DNA from: Lentimicrobiaceae bacterium
GTDB lineage: Bacteria; Bacteroidota; Bacteroidia; Bacteroidales; WCHB1-69
NCBI GenBank assembly: GCA_009776395.1
Contig: WRNX01000055.1
Coordinates: 1 to 9,307 of the forward strand
Direction of reading: 5' to 3'
Length of the DNA stretch: 9,307 nucleotides
This document shows, one piece after another, positions 1-7,196 of this stretch (its first letter is position 1; every line of letters begins with the position of its first letter). A program made the translations under genes and the position numbers. Below the pieces are notes generated by a model. It saw only the letters and a list, made by a program, of their open reading frames with translations, ran no database searches and was not told the origin of the DNA.

Positions 1-99
1 TTAGGCGAAATGAACGCCAAATTGTTGCAAAAAGTAGAAGAGCTTACCCTCTATATCTTAGATTTGCAAAAACAGATTGATGAACTTAAAACGAAATAG
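1..99 (+). CDS. C-terminal end of a protein with a coiled-coil tail (partial)
   Basis: This is an open frame from the first base to a TAG at 97-99, giving the last 32 residues of a gene that begins outside the window. The tail is a charged amphipathic helix (core LLQKVEELTLYILDLQKQID), with leucine, isoleucine and valine spaced as in a coiled coil. Near-identical tails are common at the ends of Bacteroidota surface and tail-fibre-like proteins; that is recalled family knowledge, and the main domain is not visible here. The next gene starts 2 bp after the stop, so the two are probably co-transcribed. No function can be assigned from this fragment. Confidence 0.75.
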   Translation, partial: LGEMNAKLLQKVEELTLYILDLQKQIDELKTK

Positions 100-101
100 T
101 T

Positions 102-2753
102 ATGAAAAAAGTTACATATTACAAGTTACGAAAATTGTTTTCTGCTTGCTGCTTTTTGCTTTTTGTTTTCAACTTTCTTTCATCAGCTTTATTTGCTCAA
201 ACCGATTTTTACTACACTACTAATGGGAAAAAGGAAAGTTTTAAAATTAGAAAAGATATGGTAATATTCAAATGCCAATCTGAAACCGATATTGATGTTT
301 TTTTAGGTCAATCTTTTTTCACCATGTCTAATAGTTTTAATGATAATCTAATAATTGCTACTATTGATACGTTAAAAATGAAGTTTGATAAATTAAAACA
401 AACTCCCACTATTATGGATATTACTTATGCATTAGAATATGCAGATGGAACCATCCTATTACCTACTAATGATATTGTTATCCAAATGAAAGTAGGAAAA
501 TCAATAGAAGAGGTTTTTGATTACATAGGTTTAGGTGATAAAATTATTAGAACTACATTGGAAAATAAATATCAGGAGATTTACGTGGTTAGTTTGGATG
601 TATCATTAGAAAATATTTTACAGATAAGCAGAAATTTATATGAAACTGGTTGGTGTGAATTAGCGGCGCCGTCATTTTTTGTGAAAATGAAACAACACAA
701 TGCACCGCCGCCGGAAACAAATCCTCATTATCCTTTGCAATGGGGTTTGAAAAATACAGGGCAAATGGGTGAGTGGTGTGTTCCGGGTATTGATATCAAT
801 GTAGAACCTGCATGGGATATAACAAAAGGCAGTATGGATATCAAAATTGCAGTTCTTGATGTAGGTGTGCAATTAGATCATCCGGATTTAGAAGATAATC
901 TTTTACCTGGATGTGATGTTACTTACGGAGCTCCCGGAGGAGAAAATGGAAGCTATTCAGGGACTGATGCCCATGGAACATACTGCGCAGGTATTATAGG
1001 TGCTGTTGATAACGATAAGGGTATTATAGGAGTGGCGCCAAATTGTAAAATAATACCCGTTCGAGTAGGTTATAAAACGAAAGCTAGATATGATGAGCCG
1101 AATAATGTATGGACAAACGATGAATGGTTATCTTTCGGGATTAGACATGCATGGGAAGATTTTGGAGCCGATGTGCTTAGTTGTTCATGGGGTGGAGGGC
1201 CAGAACTTCCCTTGACTAATGCAGCAATTACTAATGCAATCACTCTGGGCAGAAATGGAAAAGGTTGTGTTATTGTCGCTTCTTCAGGAAATTACCTTGA
1301 TTTTAATCAGCCTATTTATGTAGAGTGGCCCGCAAATTTACCAACAGTTTTGGCAGTTGGTTCAATATTTTGCAATGGGGGTCGTGCTTTAAATTCATGT
1401 TTCAGTAGCACATTAGATGTAGTAGCGCCCGGAGTTGAAATATGCACAACCACAATTAATGATTCTTATGATTACATTACAGGTACTTCTGCTGCTTGCC
1501 CCCATGTTGCAGGTGTAGCTGCATTAATTTTATCCGTTAACCCTTGCTTATCTTATGAGGAAGTGAAAAAGACAATAGCTTTAAGTTGTAAAAAAATACA
1601 TACGACTGATGTGGATGGTCGCCAATTGTATGTATATACTTATTCTCCGATACAGGAATACGGAACATGGGATAATCAGATGGGATATGGATTGGTTGAT
1701 GCATACAAAGCTGTATGCTATGCTACTGCTCAAAATCAAATCCATACTTTTAAGGTTTCCGGTGTGGATATGGGTATAACAGATTCACTTTTTCTGCAAA
1801 TAGAAAATGAAGAGTATTTAGAATATGAAGATGATAGTTGGAGCCCCAATCCTGTTGATGATGGTATTTACTTAGTAAATAGGCATGAAATAAGAGCTAC
1901 TGTATCCTATACATATACGCTTTCTCCTATAGTACAAGGTATTGCTAATGGTTTTTCTTCGACTACCAATACAAATAATGGGCGGTACTTTATGGAAGTA
2001 GTAGCTCTTTCCGAAACTGAGGCAACTGTAAGAACGTATTTTTATGAGGTAATACAAACGATAAGTGGAACACCACAACAATGGATTCCCTCGCATCCTG
2101 ATAGTGTAAGATTTCATATCTCGGTGATGTGCGATACATTTCAACATAAACTATACCTGCAAAATGAAATAGAATCAGGGACAAAAAGTTATAATGTGAT
2201 TACTCATATTTTAGCAGGGAAAAATGTAAATCCTGATGAAGTATTTGGAAACTATACCATTCAAAGCAAAGCAAGTGTATCTTTACACGCTGGTGAAAAG
2301 ATTGTTCTATCAGATGGTTTTACAGCAAGTGCGGGCTCTCATTTTCATGCATACGTTGATCCTTTTTTTATTTGCACTTATACTGCAAAAACGCTTACAA
2401 AAGGAGAAACCGATGAATTAACACCTGTTATTACAGACTATAGTGTGGAAAAAAAAGAGTTTCAAAGTTTTGAAGAAACTAAAATTACTAACGAACTTTA
2501 CTTAAAATTATATCCCAATCCATCAAACGGTGATGTAACCATTGAATATAGTATAAATGAAACGAAAGTAGTGGAAATTTCGTTATATGACAATTTTGGA
2601 AAACCATTTTACATACTTAAAAATAGAGCGCCTCACGATTCTGGCGTGTATAAAATTATGCTTACAGGAGTGGAACTACCTACAGGCATCTACAATTGTA
2701 CTTTAAAAACCGAAAATAACCAAAAAACCGAAAAACTATTGATTTTGAAATAA
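102..2753 (+). CDS. Secreted subtilisin-like (S8) serine protease with type IX secretion C-terminal sorting domain
   Basis: An 883-aa exported endopeptidase. Residues 1-33 form a Sec signal peptide ending LFAQ. Residues of about 35-200 are probably a propeptide or Bacteroidota-specific N-terminal region. The S8 catalytic domain spans about 205-540, with the triad Asp253 (AVLDVGVQLDHPDL), His291 (DAHGTYCAG) and Ser463 (GTSAACPHVAG), and oxyanion Asn397 (SSGN). The usual D-S/T-G around the Asp is D-V-G here. Residues of about 700-755 (IQSKASVSLHAGEKIVLSDG and following) resemble the 3-coathanger/beta-helical segment seen in Bacteroidota secreted proteins. Residues of about 798-883 are a type A Por sorting domain (LYPNPSNGDVTIEY, LPTGIYNCTL, KTEKLLILK), implying export across the outer membrane by T9SS and surface attachment or release. 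ATG102 is the only start that preserves the signal peptide; the next Met is residue 53. Codons 3-21 are built largely from heptamer repeats. The substrate is unknown. Confidence 0.93.
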   Translation: MKKVTYYKLRKLFSACCFLLFVFNFLSSALFAQTDFYYTTNGKKESFKIRKDMVIFKCQSETDIDVFLGQSFFTMSNSFNDNLIIATIDTLKMKFDKLKQTPTIMDITYALEYADGTILLPTNDIVIQMKVGKSIEEVFDYIGLGDKIIRTTLENKYQEIYVVSLDVSLENILQISRNLYETGWCELAAPSFFVKMKQHNAPPPETNPHYPLQWGLKNTGQMGEWCVPGIDINVEPAWDITKGSMDIKIAVLDVGVQLDHPDLEDNLLPGCDVTYGAPGGENGSYSGTDAHGTYCAGIIGAVDNDKGIIGVAPNCKIIPVRVGYKTKARYDEPNNVWTNDEWLSFGIRHAWEDFGADVLSCSWGGGPELPLTNAAITNAITLGRNGKGCVIVASSGNYLDFNQPIYVEWPANLPTVLAVGSIFCNGGRALNSCFSSTLDVVAPGVEICTTTINDSYDYITGTSAACPHVAGVAALILSVNPCLSYEEVKKTIALSCKKIHTTDVDGRQLYVYTYSPIQEYGTWDNQMGYGLVDAYKAVCYATAQNQIHTFKVSGVDMGITDSLFLQIENEEYLEYEDDSWSPNPVDDGIYLVNRHEIRATVSYTYTLSPIVQGIANGFSSTTNTNNGRYFMEVVALSETEATVRTYFYEVIQTISGTPQQWIPSHPDSVRFHISVMCDTFQHKLYLQNEIESGTKSYNVITHILAGKNVNPDEVFGNYTIQSKASVSLHAGEKIVLSDGFTASAGSHFHAYVDPFFICTYTAKTLTKGETDELTPVITDYSVEKKEFQSFEETKITNELYLKLYPNPSNGDVTIEYSINETKVVEISLYDNFGKPFYILKNRAPHDSGVYKIMLTGVELPTGIYNCTLKTENNQKTEKLLILK
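109..129 (+). repeat. GAGTTAC-type heptamer repeat, 3 units, inside the protease start
   Basis: Three contiguous 7-bp units, AAGTTAC, ATATTAC and AAGTTAC, make up codons 3-10 of the protease and encode K-V-T-Y-Y-K-L-R. A perfect GAGTTAC array reads E-L-R-V-T-S-Y cyclically, and this peptide is a diverged version of that cycle. Here the repeat supplies the positively charged n-region of a signal peptide. The same family occurs in non-coding DNA at 7133-7168, 8158-8192 and 8778-8805. Confidence 0.6.
138..165 (+). repeat. CTTTCTG-type heptamer repeat, 4 units, encoding a signal-peptide core
   Basis: Four contiguous 7-bp units, TTTTCTG, CTTGCTG, CTTTTTG and CTTTTTG, lie in frame with the protease and encode F-S-A-C-C-F-L-L-F, the hydrophobic core of its signal peptide. 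The array at 8334-8368 in the DUF1573 lipoprotein gene has the same unit and encodes a very similar peptide, although the two mature proteins are unrelated. Confidence 0.7.
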
Positions 2754-2844
2754 GTTATGTATATATATGCGAATAATATTTGAAAATATAAGATTTTAAC
2801 GTTTTGTTCGTTTCCTAATAGATATTCGAAGATACGTTAATATT
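2754..2844. other. Intergenic spacer between protease and yqgE; no clear promoter or terminator
   Basis: A 91-bp AT-rich spacer. It has no GC-rich hairpin followed by a T-run and no good TAnnTTTG -7 box at a plausible distance from a TTTG. The only symmetry seen is a 7-bp inverted pair, TTAACGT at 2796-2802 and ACGTTAA at 2834-2840, ending four bases before the yqgE ATG. It could be an operator-like site or chance in AT-rich DNA. Confidence 0.35.
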
Positions 2845-3417
2845 ATGAGGTCGTTACTCCATGTTAAGCCCACGCTTTTAAAACCAGCTACCGGTAGATT
2901 ATTAGTTTCTGTTCCTTATTACAATGATCCCTTTTTTAATCGTAGTGTGGTTTTAATCATTGAAAAAGATAAAGAAAATTGTGTAGGATTAATTTTAAAT
3001 CAAGAATTAGATTGCACAGTTCGCCAAGCAGTTACAGGAGCAAAAATTGACATGCCCGTGTATGCTGGAGGTCCCGTAATGCACCAAACAGCGTTCGCAT
3101 TGCATAATTTCGAAAACTGTAAACAATCGGAAGAAATATTACCTCATGTTTATACAGGATACGATGATATTTTATTAGCTATTTTCGAACATACTGCTAT
3201 TCCCAAAATGGATTTTAAGTTCTTTATCGGATATTCGGGTTGGTCGCCCGGACAATTGGAAGATGAAATAAGTAAAAAAATGTGGGTAGTAACAGAAGGA
3301 AATGAGGAAATTGTATTAAAAACTCCCACCTCAAAAGTATGGGAAAGAGCAGTGAAAAGTCTTGGAAAAGAGTACGCCCATTGGCTTGATACTCCTAAAA
3401 ATATACAGGATAATTAA
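2845..3417 (+). CDS. yqgE: YqgE/AlgH family protein (UPF0301, DUF179)
   Basis: A 190-aa cytoplasmic protein with no signal peptide or membrane segment, full length for the family. The hallmark motifs appear in order: P-x-x-G-R-L-L-V-S-V-P with D-P-F-F-N-R-S-V-V-L-I-I-E (residues 14-40), G-L-I-L-N (48-52), Y-A-G-G-P-V (73-78) and F-I-G-Y-S-G-W-S-P-G-Q-L-E-D-E (127-141). Proteobacterial AlgH has been linked to regulation of alginate and other traits, but the biochemical role of the family is not settled and none is inferred here. The gene follows the protease on the same strand after 91 bp and converges on the DUF2147 gene, with 31 bp and no visible terminator between their stop codons. Confidence 0.92.
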   Translation: MRSLLHVKPTLLKPATGRLLVSVPYYNDPFFNRSVVLIIEKDKENCVGLILNQELDCTVRQAVTGAKIDMPVYAGGPVMHQTAFALHNFENCKQSEEILPHVYTGYDDILLAIFEHTAIPKMDFKFFIGYSGWSPGQLEDEISKKMWVVTEGNEEIVLKTPTSKVWERAVKSLGKEYAHWLDTPKNIQDN

Positions 3418-3448
3418 TTTTGTCTTTAAATTCAAAAAAATACCATTA

Positions 3449-3949
3449 TCAAGGATGTTGTATTTTCGGATTTCTTGATTCCTGTTCTTTAAACCAAAAT
3501 AATGTTTTACCAAACATAGAAATACCCCAATAACCTCTAACACGCAATTTTCCATCTTTTTCAATTCGCATAAAGGCTTTGAACTTTCCATTTTTTCCAG
3601 GATAGATAAAAGTAGCATTTTGCCACTCATTCTCTTTGGCATTAAAGGTTAGTCCTTTCATATATACTAATCCCTCATATTTTTTTCTATCTTCTTCATT
3701 TACCCATATTACAACCCCTTCATACGTTCCATCCCCTGCATTATATATATAAACTTGCGAAATCGCTCCCGAAAAAGGATCTTCATTGAGATAATAACCA
3801 ACAATATCATCGGGTTTGTTTTGGGCAAAAAGGAAACTATTAATAAATACAAATATAAAAATTAGTAATAATAATATTTTTCTAATAGAAAATTCATAGC
3901 AATTGTAATAAGTAAGATAAAAATAAACACGATTTTTTTTATTATTCAT
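3449..3949 (-). CDS. DUF2147 family exported protein
   Basis: A 166-aa protein. The mature part (from about residue 44) follows the DUF2147 pattern: D-D-I-V-G-Y-Y-L-N-E-D near the start, then Y-E-G-V-V-I-W-V, G-L-V-Y-M-K-G-L, W-Q-N-A-T-F-I-Y-P, and L-R-V-R-G-Y-W-G-I-S-M-F-G-K-T-L-F-W. The family is a small beta-rich exported domain of unknown function, so no reaction is assigned. A hydrophobic stretch (residues 25-41) ends in LFAQ, the likely signal peptidase site. The n-region before it is unusually long at 24 residues. No in-frame ATG, GTG or TTG lies closer to the hydrophobic core; only an ATT (Ile22) would give a standard-length signal peptide. An A8 run follows the start codon. The gene begins 32 bp after the TatD stop and is probably the last gene of the surA-moxR-tatD operon. 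Confidence 0.82.
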   Translation of the reverse strand: MNNKKNRVYFYLTYYNCYEFSIRKILLLLIFIFVFINSFLFAQNKPDDIVGYYLNEDPFSGAISQVYIYNAGDGTYEGVVIWVNEEDRKKYEGLVYMKGLTFNAKENEWQNATFIYPGKNGKFKAFMRIEKDGKLRVRGYWGISMFGKTLFWFKEQESRNPKIQHP

Positions 3950-3981
3950 ACAGAAAATTTAAAATGTTTTCAAAAATTTAA

Positions 3982-4767
3982 TTATAAAATTACACCTTTA
4001 AAAATCGCTTCCACATTTTTTGTTGTTATATTCATCACTTCTTCAATAGAAATCTCCAACACAGAAGCAATTTTTTCTGCAATAACAGGAATATAAGCGC
4101 TTTCATTTCGTTTTCCGCGGTAGGGGTCGGGAGCTAAGAAAGGAGCGTCGGTTTCTAAAGCAATGGCATTGATTCCCACTTCTTTAACAATATCCTGTAA
4201 TCTGTTCTTTTTGAATGTAACCACGCCGCTTATGCCCAACAAAAAACCGTTATCTATTGCCCATTTGGCTTCTTGAATTCCTCCGGAAAAACAGTGTAAA
4301 ATACCTCGCAATCCTGCACTTTTAAACTTTTTTAACACCGATAACGCTTCATTAAAACCATCGCGAATATGAATGGAAAGCGGCAATAACATCTCTTTCG
4401 CCCAAAACAACTGCGTCTCAAAAGCCATCATTTGCTCTGAAAAATATGTTTTATCGTGATACAAATCTATACCCGTTTCTCCAATTCCAACCACACTTTG
4501 ATTATCTAAATGTTTTTCTAAAATAGATAATTGATGCTTAAAATCTTGATTTACATCCGTTGGGTGTAGTCCAATTAATGGAAAAAGATGATTGGGAAAC
4601 AGTTTTGCCGCCTCAAAAATATCGGGAATAGATTCAGCAGAAACACAAGGCAAAATAACTTTTTCTACGCGATGATCAATGGCGCGTTGAATCACTTCCT
4701 GAAAATCGTTGGGGTAATATTCTCTATAGAGATGTGCGTGAGAATCAATGAAATAGTTATTATTCAT
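3982..4767 (-). CDS. TatD family metal-dependent hydrolase (putative deoxyribonuclease)
   Basis: A 261-aa cytoplasmic TIM-barrel hydrolase of the amidohydrolase superfamily. All TatD metal and active-site motifs are present: D-S-H-A-H-L near the N-terminus (His10, His12), G-L-H-P-T-D (His68), G-E-T-G-I-D (Glu97), S-I-H-I-R-D (His133), L-H-C-F-S-G (His158) and L-E-T-D-A-P-F (Asp207). The family includes divalent-cation DNases/exonucleases; the natural substrate of this copy is unknown, and TatD paralogues such as YcfH or YjjV cannot be separated by eye. The frame extends to an ATG at 4791, but the ATG at 4765-4767 is preferred: it places the D-S-H-A-H motif at residue 8, as in the family, and overlaps the upstream MoxR stop by only 8 bp (ATGAATAA), a classic translational-coupling arrangement. 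Confidence 0.92.
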   Translation of the reverse strand: MNNNYFIDSHAHLYREYYPNDFQEVIQRAIDHRVEKVILPCVSAESIPDIFEAAKLFPNHLFPLIGLHPTDVNQDFKHQLSILEKHLDNQSVVGIGETGIDLYHDKTYFSEQMMAFETQLFWAKEMLLPLSIHIRDGFNEALSVLKKFKSAGLRGILHCFSGGIQEAKWAIDNGFLLGISGVVTFKKNRLQDIVKEVGINAIALETDAPFLAPDPYRGKRNESAYIPVIAEKIASVLEISIEEVMNITTKNVEAIFKGVIL

Positions 4768-5734
4768 ACAATAATTTATTGATAATATCATCTACAGAAA
4801 TTCCTTCGGCTTCTGCTTTATAGTTTTTGATGATACGATGTCTTAAAATATTGTGTGCTACGGCTCTCACATCTTCAATATCGGGGGATAGTTTTCCGGA
4901 CAGAATGGCATGGGTGCGCGCGCCTATAATCAAGAATTGAGATGCCCGCGGACCTGATCCCCACGCTAAATAATCTTTCGCCCATGCGTGTCCCGTGCCT
5001 GTAAAAGGACGTGTTAATGTTGCCAATCGAACTGCATATTCGTATACATTTTCAGCAATCGGAACTTTTTGAAGCAATTTTTGATAAAAAATAATCTCTT
5101 CAATAGATAAAATTTGCTGAGGTTCGTTCATATCACCATGAATTGTTGTTTTCACAATATCTATTTCTTCTTTAAAAGAGGGATAATCTAAATAAATGTT
5201 AAACATGAAGCGGTCTTGTTGGGCTTCGGGAAGCGGATATGTTCCTTCCTGTTCAATAGGATTTTGAGTTGCCAATACGAAAAATGGATCGGGGAGCGCG
5301 TAGGTAACTGCATTCATACTCACAGATCTTTCCTGCATCGCTTCTAATAGCGCTGATTGCGTTTTGGGCGGAGTACGGTTAATTTCGTCCGCTAAAATGA
5401 TATTGGCAAAAACAGGTCCTTTCACAAATTTAAACTTCCTGTTTTCGTCCAAAATTTCGGTTCCCATAATATCAGAGGGCATCAGGTCGGGTGTAAACTG
5501 GATACGGTTGTAAGTTAGATTTATGGTTTTTGCAATGGTGGTAATCATCAAAGTTTTCGCCAATCCGGGTACTCCGATGAGCAAGGCGTGGCTACGGCTG
5601 AAAAGTACCATCAGTACATTTTTCACCACTTCATCCTGTCCCACAATCACTTTTGCAATCTCTTTTCTCAGGGCTGCATATTTATCCACAAAGGCTTCAA
5701 TAGCCTCAACATCGTTTTTAAATTGAATATTCAT
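4760..5734 (-). CDS. MoxR family AAA+ ATPase
   Basis: A 324-aa cytoplasmic AAA+ ATPase, the usual MoxR length. Visible elements are Walker A G-V-P-G-L-A-K-T (residues 54-61, Lys60), Walker B I-I-L-A-D-E-I-N-R (112-120, Asp116/Glu117), sensor 1 L-A-T-Q-N-P (Asn158), Q-Q-D-R-F (Arg175) as arginine-finger candidate, and a C-terminal lid with G-S-G-P-R-A-S (Arg263, sensor 2 region). MoxR ATPases are thought to act as chaperones for maturation of complexes, often with VWA/DUF58-domain partners. None of those partners is in this window, so the client is unknown. The gene starts 10 bp after the SurA-like stop and its own stop overlaps the tatD start, so it is the middle gene of a tight operon. Confidence 0.94.
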   Translation of the reverse strand: MNIQFKNDVEAIEAFVDKYAALRKEIAKVIVGQDEVVKNVLMVLFSRSHALLIGVPGLAKTLMITTIAKTINLTYNRIQFTPDLMPSDIMGTEILDENRKFKFVKGPVFANIILADEINRTPPKTQSALLEAMQERSVSMNAVTYALPDPFFVLATQNPIEQEGTYPLPEAQQDRFMFNIYLDYPSFKEEIDIVKTTIHGDMNEPQQILSIEEIIFYQKLLQKVPIAENVYEYAVRLATLTRPFTGTGHAWAKDYLAWGSGPRASQFLIIGARTHAILSGKLSPDIEDVRAVAHNILRHRIIKNYKAEAEGISVDDIINKLLYE

Positions 5735-5744
5735 ACTTTATCGG

Positions 5745-7097
5745 TTAGTTTATTTGCCAACGTATAACGAAGTCGCAACTTTTATATTTTTCATCTAATT
5801 TAATACTGGTAACTTTTACTTTATTTTTTATCCATTTTTCGATAGCGATATTTTTCTTTTCCTCTAATGCGGCGTTTTTAATAACGTCATAATCTTCGGT
5901 TAAATTGGCTTTATGTGGAGCGACTTTACTTTTCAAGTATATTAACCGGTAGGCGAGTACGCCATCCTCATCAATGTAAATGATTGGAGAAGAGTACTCT
6001 TCGGGTATAAGTTTGTTTAAGGTATTAAAAGTTGCTTGGTCTAACGATTCTTGATCGAATTTAGTTGAGAGGGAATAAGGATGAATTACCCAGCCGCCGC
6101 TCAGTTTATTGGGGTCATCGGAAAATTCTAATGCGGCATTACTGAAATCCATTTTTTTGTCAAGAATTACTTGTTTCACACTGTCAAGATATTCAATAGC
6201 TTTTACTTGTTCTTCGGCGGAGGGTTTGGGTTGTATTAAGATGTGTGATACTTTTATAGATTCGCCTCTTCTTTCGTGGAGCAGAATGATATGGTATCCG
6301 GCTTTTGTTTTTACTGCATGCGAAATCTCGCCGGATTTAAGGTTAAATGCTACGGCTTCAAATTCAGGGTAAAGTACGCCGCGCTCCACAAATCCTAATT
6401 CTCCTCCTTTTGAGGCGCTACCGGGGTCATCGGAATACAAACGCGCCAGCGTTGAAAATCTGTTTTTGGGATTATCATCGCGAAGCGCCTGTTCTCTATA
6501 ATTTTCTAACCGGTCTTTAATTTCTGCAATTTCGACTTCGCTGACAGGGGGTATTTTCAGAATGTGGCCAAATTCAAAAGTAGCGGGAATGACGGGCATA
6601 CTGTCAGCTCCTACTTTATTAGCGAAAGCTTTTACTTCCGAAGGAGTTATGGAAATATTCGTCGTTATTTTATCCTGCACTTCTTCTACATACATTTGGT
6701 CTCTCACGGGTTCGCGGATATCTTTTCTTATTTCCGCCATACTTTTGCCGAAGTGTTTTTCAATCACCCTTGAATCGCCGCCGGCTAATTGTAAAAACTG
6801 ATTCATACGCCAATTAATAGCGGCTTCCAATTGGGCGTCTGAAATAACAATACTGTCCACATCGGCTTGGTGTAGCATTAATTTAGTATAGACTAAATGT
6901 TCAAAAACGGCGCATTTTTCATCATCATCTTCATCTTTAACGGCAAATTGCGAAGCATATTCAGCGTACGCCATTTCTAAATCCGATTGGAGAATAATCT
7001 CCTTACCGATAGTGGCAATAATCCTGTCAATAGAATTTTGCGCTTTTGCAAAAAAAACACTGATTATTAATAGAATGCAAAAAAAGAATATACGCAT
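5745..7097 (-). CDS. surA: SurA-like periplasmic peptidyl-prolyl cis-trans isomerase (two parvulin domains)
   Basis: A 450-aa exported chaperone/foldase, expected to help fold outer-membrane and periplasmic proteins. Residues 1-20 are a Sec signal peptide ending A-K-A-Q. Residues of about 21-155 are the SurA N-terminal chaperone region (I-D-R-I-I-A-T-I-G-K-E-I-I-L-Q-S-D-L). Parvulin domain 1 spans about 173-275 (F-G-H-I-L-K with His178, Y-S-D-D-P-G-S-A-S-K-G-G-E-L-G-F, and G-Y-H-I with His269). Parvulin domain 2 spans about 281-390 (V-S-H-I-L-I with His285, F-S-D-D-P-N-K-L-S-G-G-W). In domain 2 the C-terminal histidine of the active-site pair is Arg384 (L-A-Y-R-L-I), so that domain may be weakly active or purely substrate-binding. 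It is the first gene of the minus-strand operon and is transcribed from the mirror promoter at about 7117-7124. Bacteroidota often carry several SurA-like paralogues, so orthology to E. coli SurA is not proven. Confidence 0.9.
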   Translation of the reverse strand: MRIFFFCILLIISVFFAKAQNSIDRIIATIGKEIILQSDLEMAYAEYASQFAVKDEDDDEKCAVFEHLVYTKLMLHQADVDSIVISDAQLEAAINWRMNQFLQLAGGDSRVIEKHFGKSMAEIRKDIREPVRDQMYVEEVQDKITTNISITPSEVKAFANKVGADSMPVIPATFEFGHILKIPPVSEVEIAEIKDRLENYREQALRDDNPKNRFSTLARLYSDDPGSASKGGELGFVERGVLYPEFEAVAFNLKSGEISHAVKTKAGYHIILLHERRGESIKVSHILIQPKPSAEEQVKAIEYLDSVKQVILDKKMDFSNAALEFSDDPNKLSGGWVIHPYSLSTKFDQESLDQATFNTLNKLIPEEYSSPIIYIDEDGVLAYRLIYLKSKVAPHKANLTEDYDVIKNAALEEKKNIAIEKWIKNKVKVTSIKLDEKYKSCDFVIRWQIN

Positions 7098-7116
7098 TGT
7101 AACTTTTTTAAGGTGG

Positions 7117-7124
7117 CAAAAATA
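7117..7124 (-). promoter_or_regulatory. Candidate -7 element of the surA-moxR-tatD operon
   Basis: On the minus strand this reads TATTTTTG, an exact match to the Bacteroidota primary-sigma -7 consensus TAnnTTTG. The surA ATG lies 19 bp downstream, predicting a 5' leader of roughly 10-14 nt. The -33 element is weak: a CTTG rather than TTTG, 21 bp upstream, lies inside the heptamer array. It is identical in mirror image to the nusB element. Confidence 0.6.
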
Positions 7125-7132
7125 TCATTTTT

Positions 7133-7168
7133 TAGTTACAAGTTGCAAGTTACATAGTTACAAGTTAC
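7133..7168 (+). repeat. GAGTTAC-type heptamer repeat between the two mirror promoters
   Basis: Units in order are TAGTTAC, AAGTTGC, AAGTTAC, an 8-bp ATAGTTAC, and AAGTTAC. The first unit overlaps the inner end of the left inverted-repeat arm, and the rest fill most of the loop between arms. The array therefore occupies the -33 regions of both divergent promoters. Confidence 0.75.
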
Positions 7169-7188
7169 ATTTCATAACTAAAAAATGA

Positions 7189-7196
7189 TATTTTTG
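7189..7196 (+). promoter_or_regulatory. Candidate -7 element of nusB
   Basis: TATTTTTG is an exact match to the Bacteroidota -7 consensus TAnnTTTG and ends 16 bp before the nusB ATG at 7213. No TTTG is seen at the expected 19-20 bp upstream; the best candidate is TTAC at 7165-7168, which belongs to the heptamer array. No Shine-Dalgarno sequence precedes the ATG, as is common in this phylum. Confidence 0.6.

Noticed and set aside
1872..2421. Several short frames on both strands inside the second half of the protease gene
   Set aside because: They overlap continuous coding sequence with clear domain content and show no independent features.
2796..2840. TTAACGT/ACGTTAA inverted pair before yqgE as an operator
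   Set aside because: Only 7 bp, widely spaced, in AT-rich DNA; not distinguishable from chance without comparison to relatives.
3418..3448. Terminator between the convergent yqgE and DUF2147 genes
   Set aside because: The 31 bp contain no hairpin, only AT-rich sequence.
3331..3642. Minus-strand open frame of 103 codons overlapping the yqgE end and the DUF2147 gene
   Set aside because: It overlaps two recognisable families in other frames and shows no family motif of its own; a shadow frame.
4768..4791. Upstream ATG at 4791 as the tatD start
   Set aside because: It adds eight residues not typical of the family and would overlap moxR by 32 bp; the ATG at 4767 fits family length and the 8-bp stop-start overlap.
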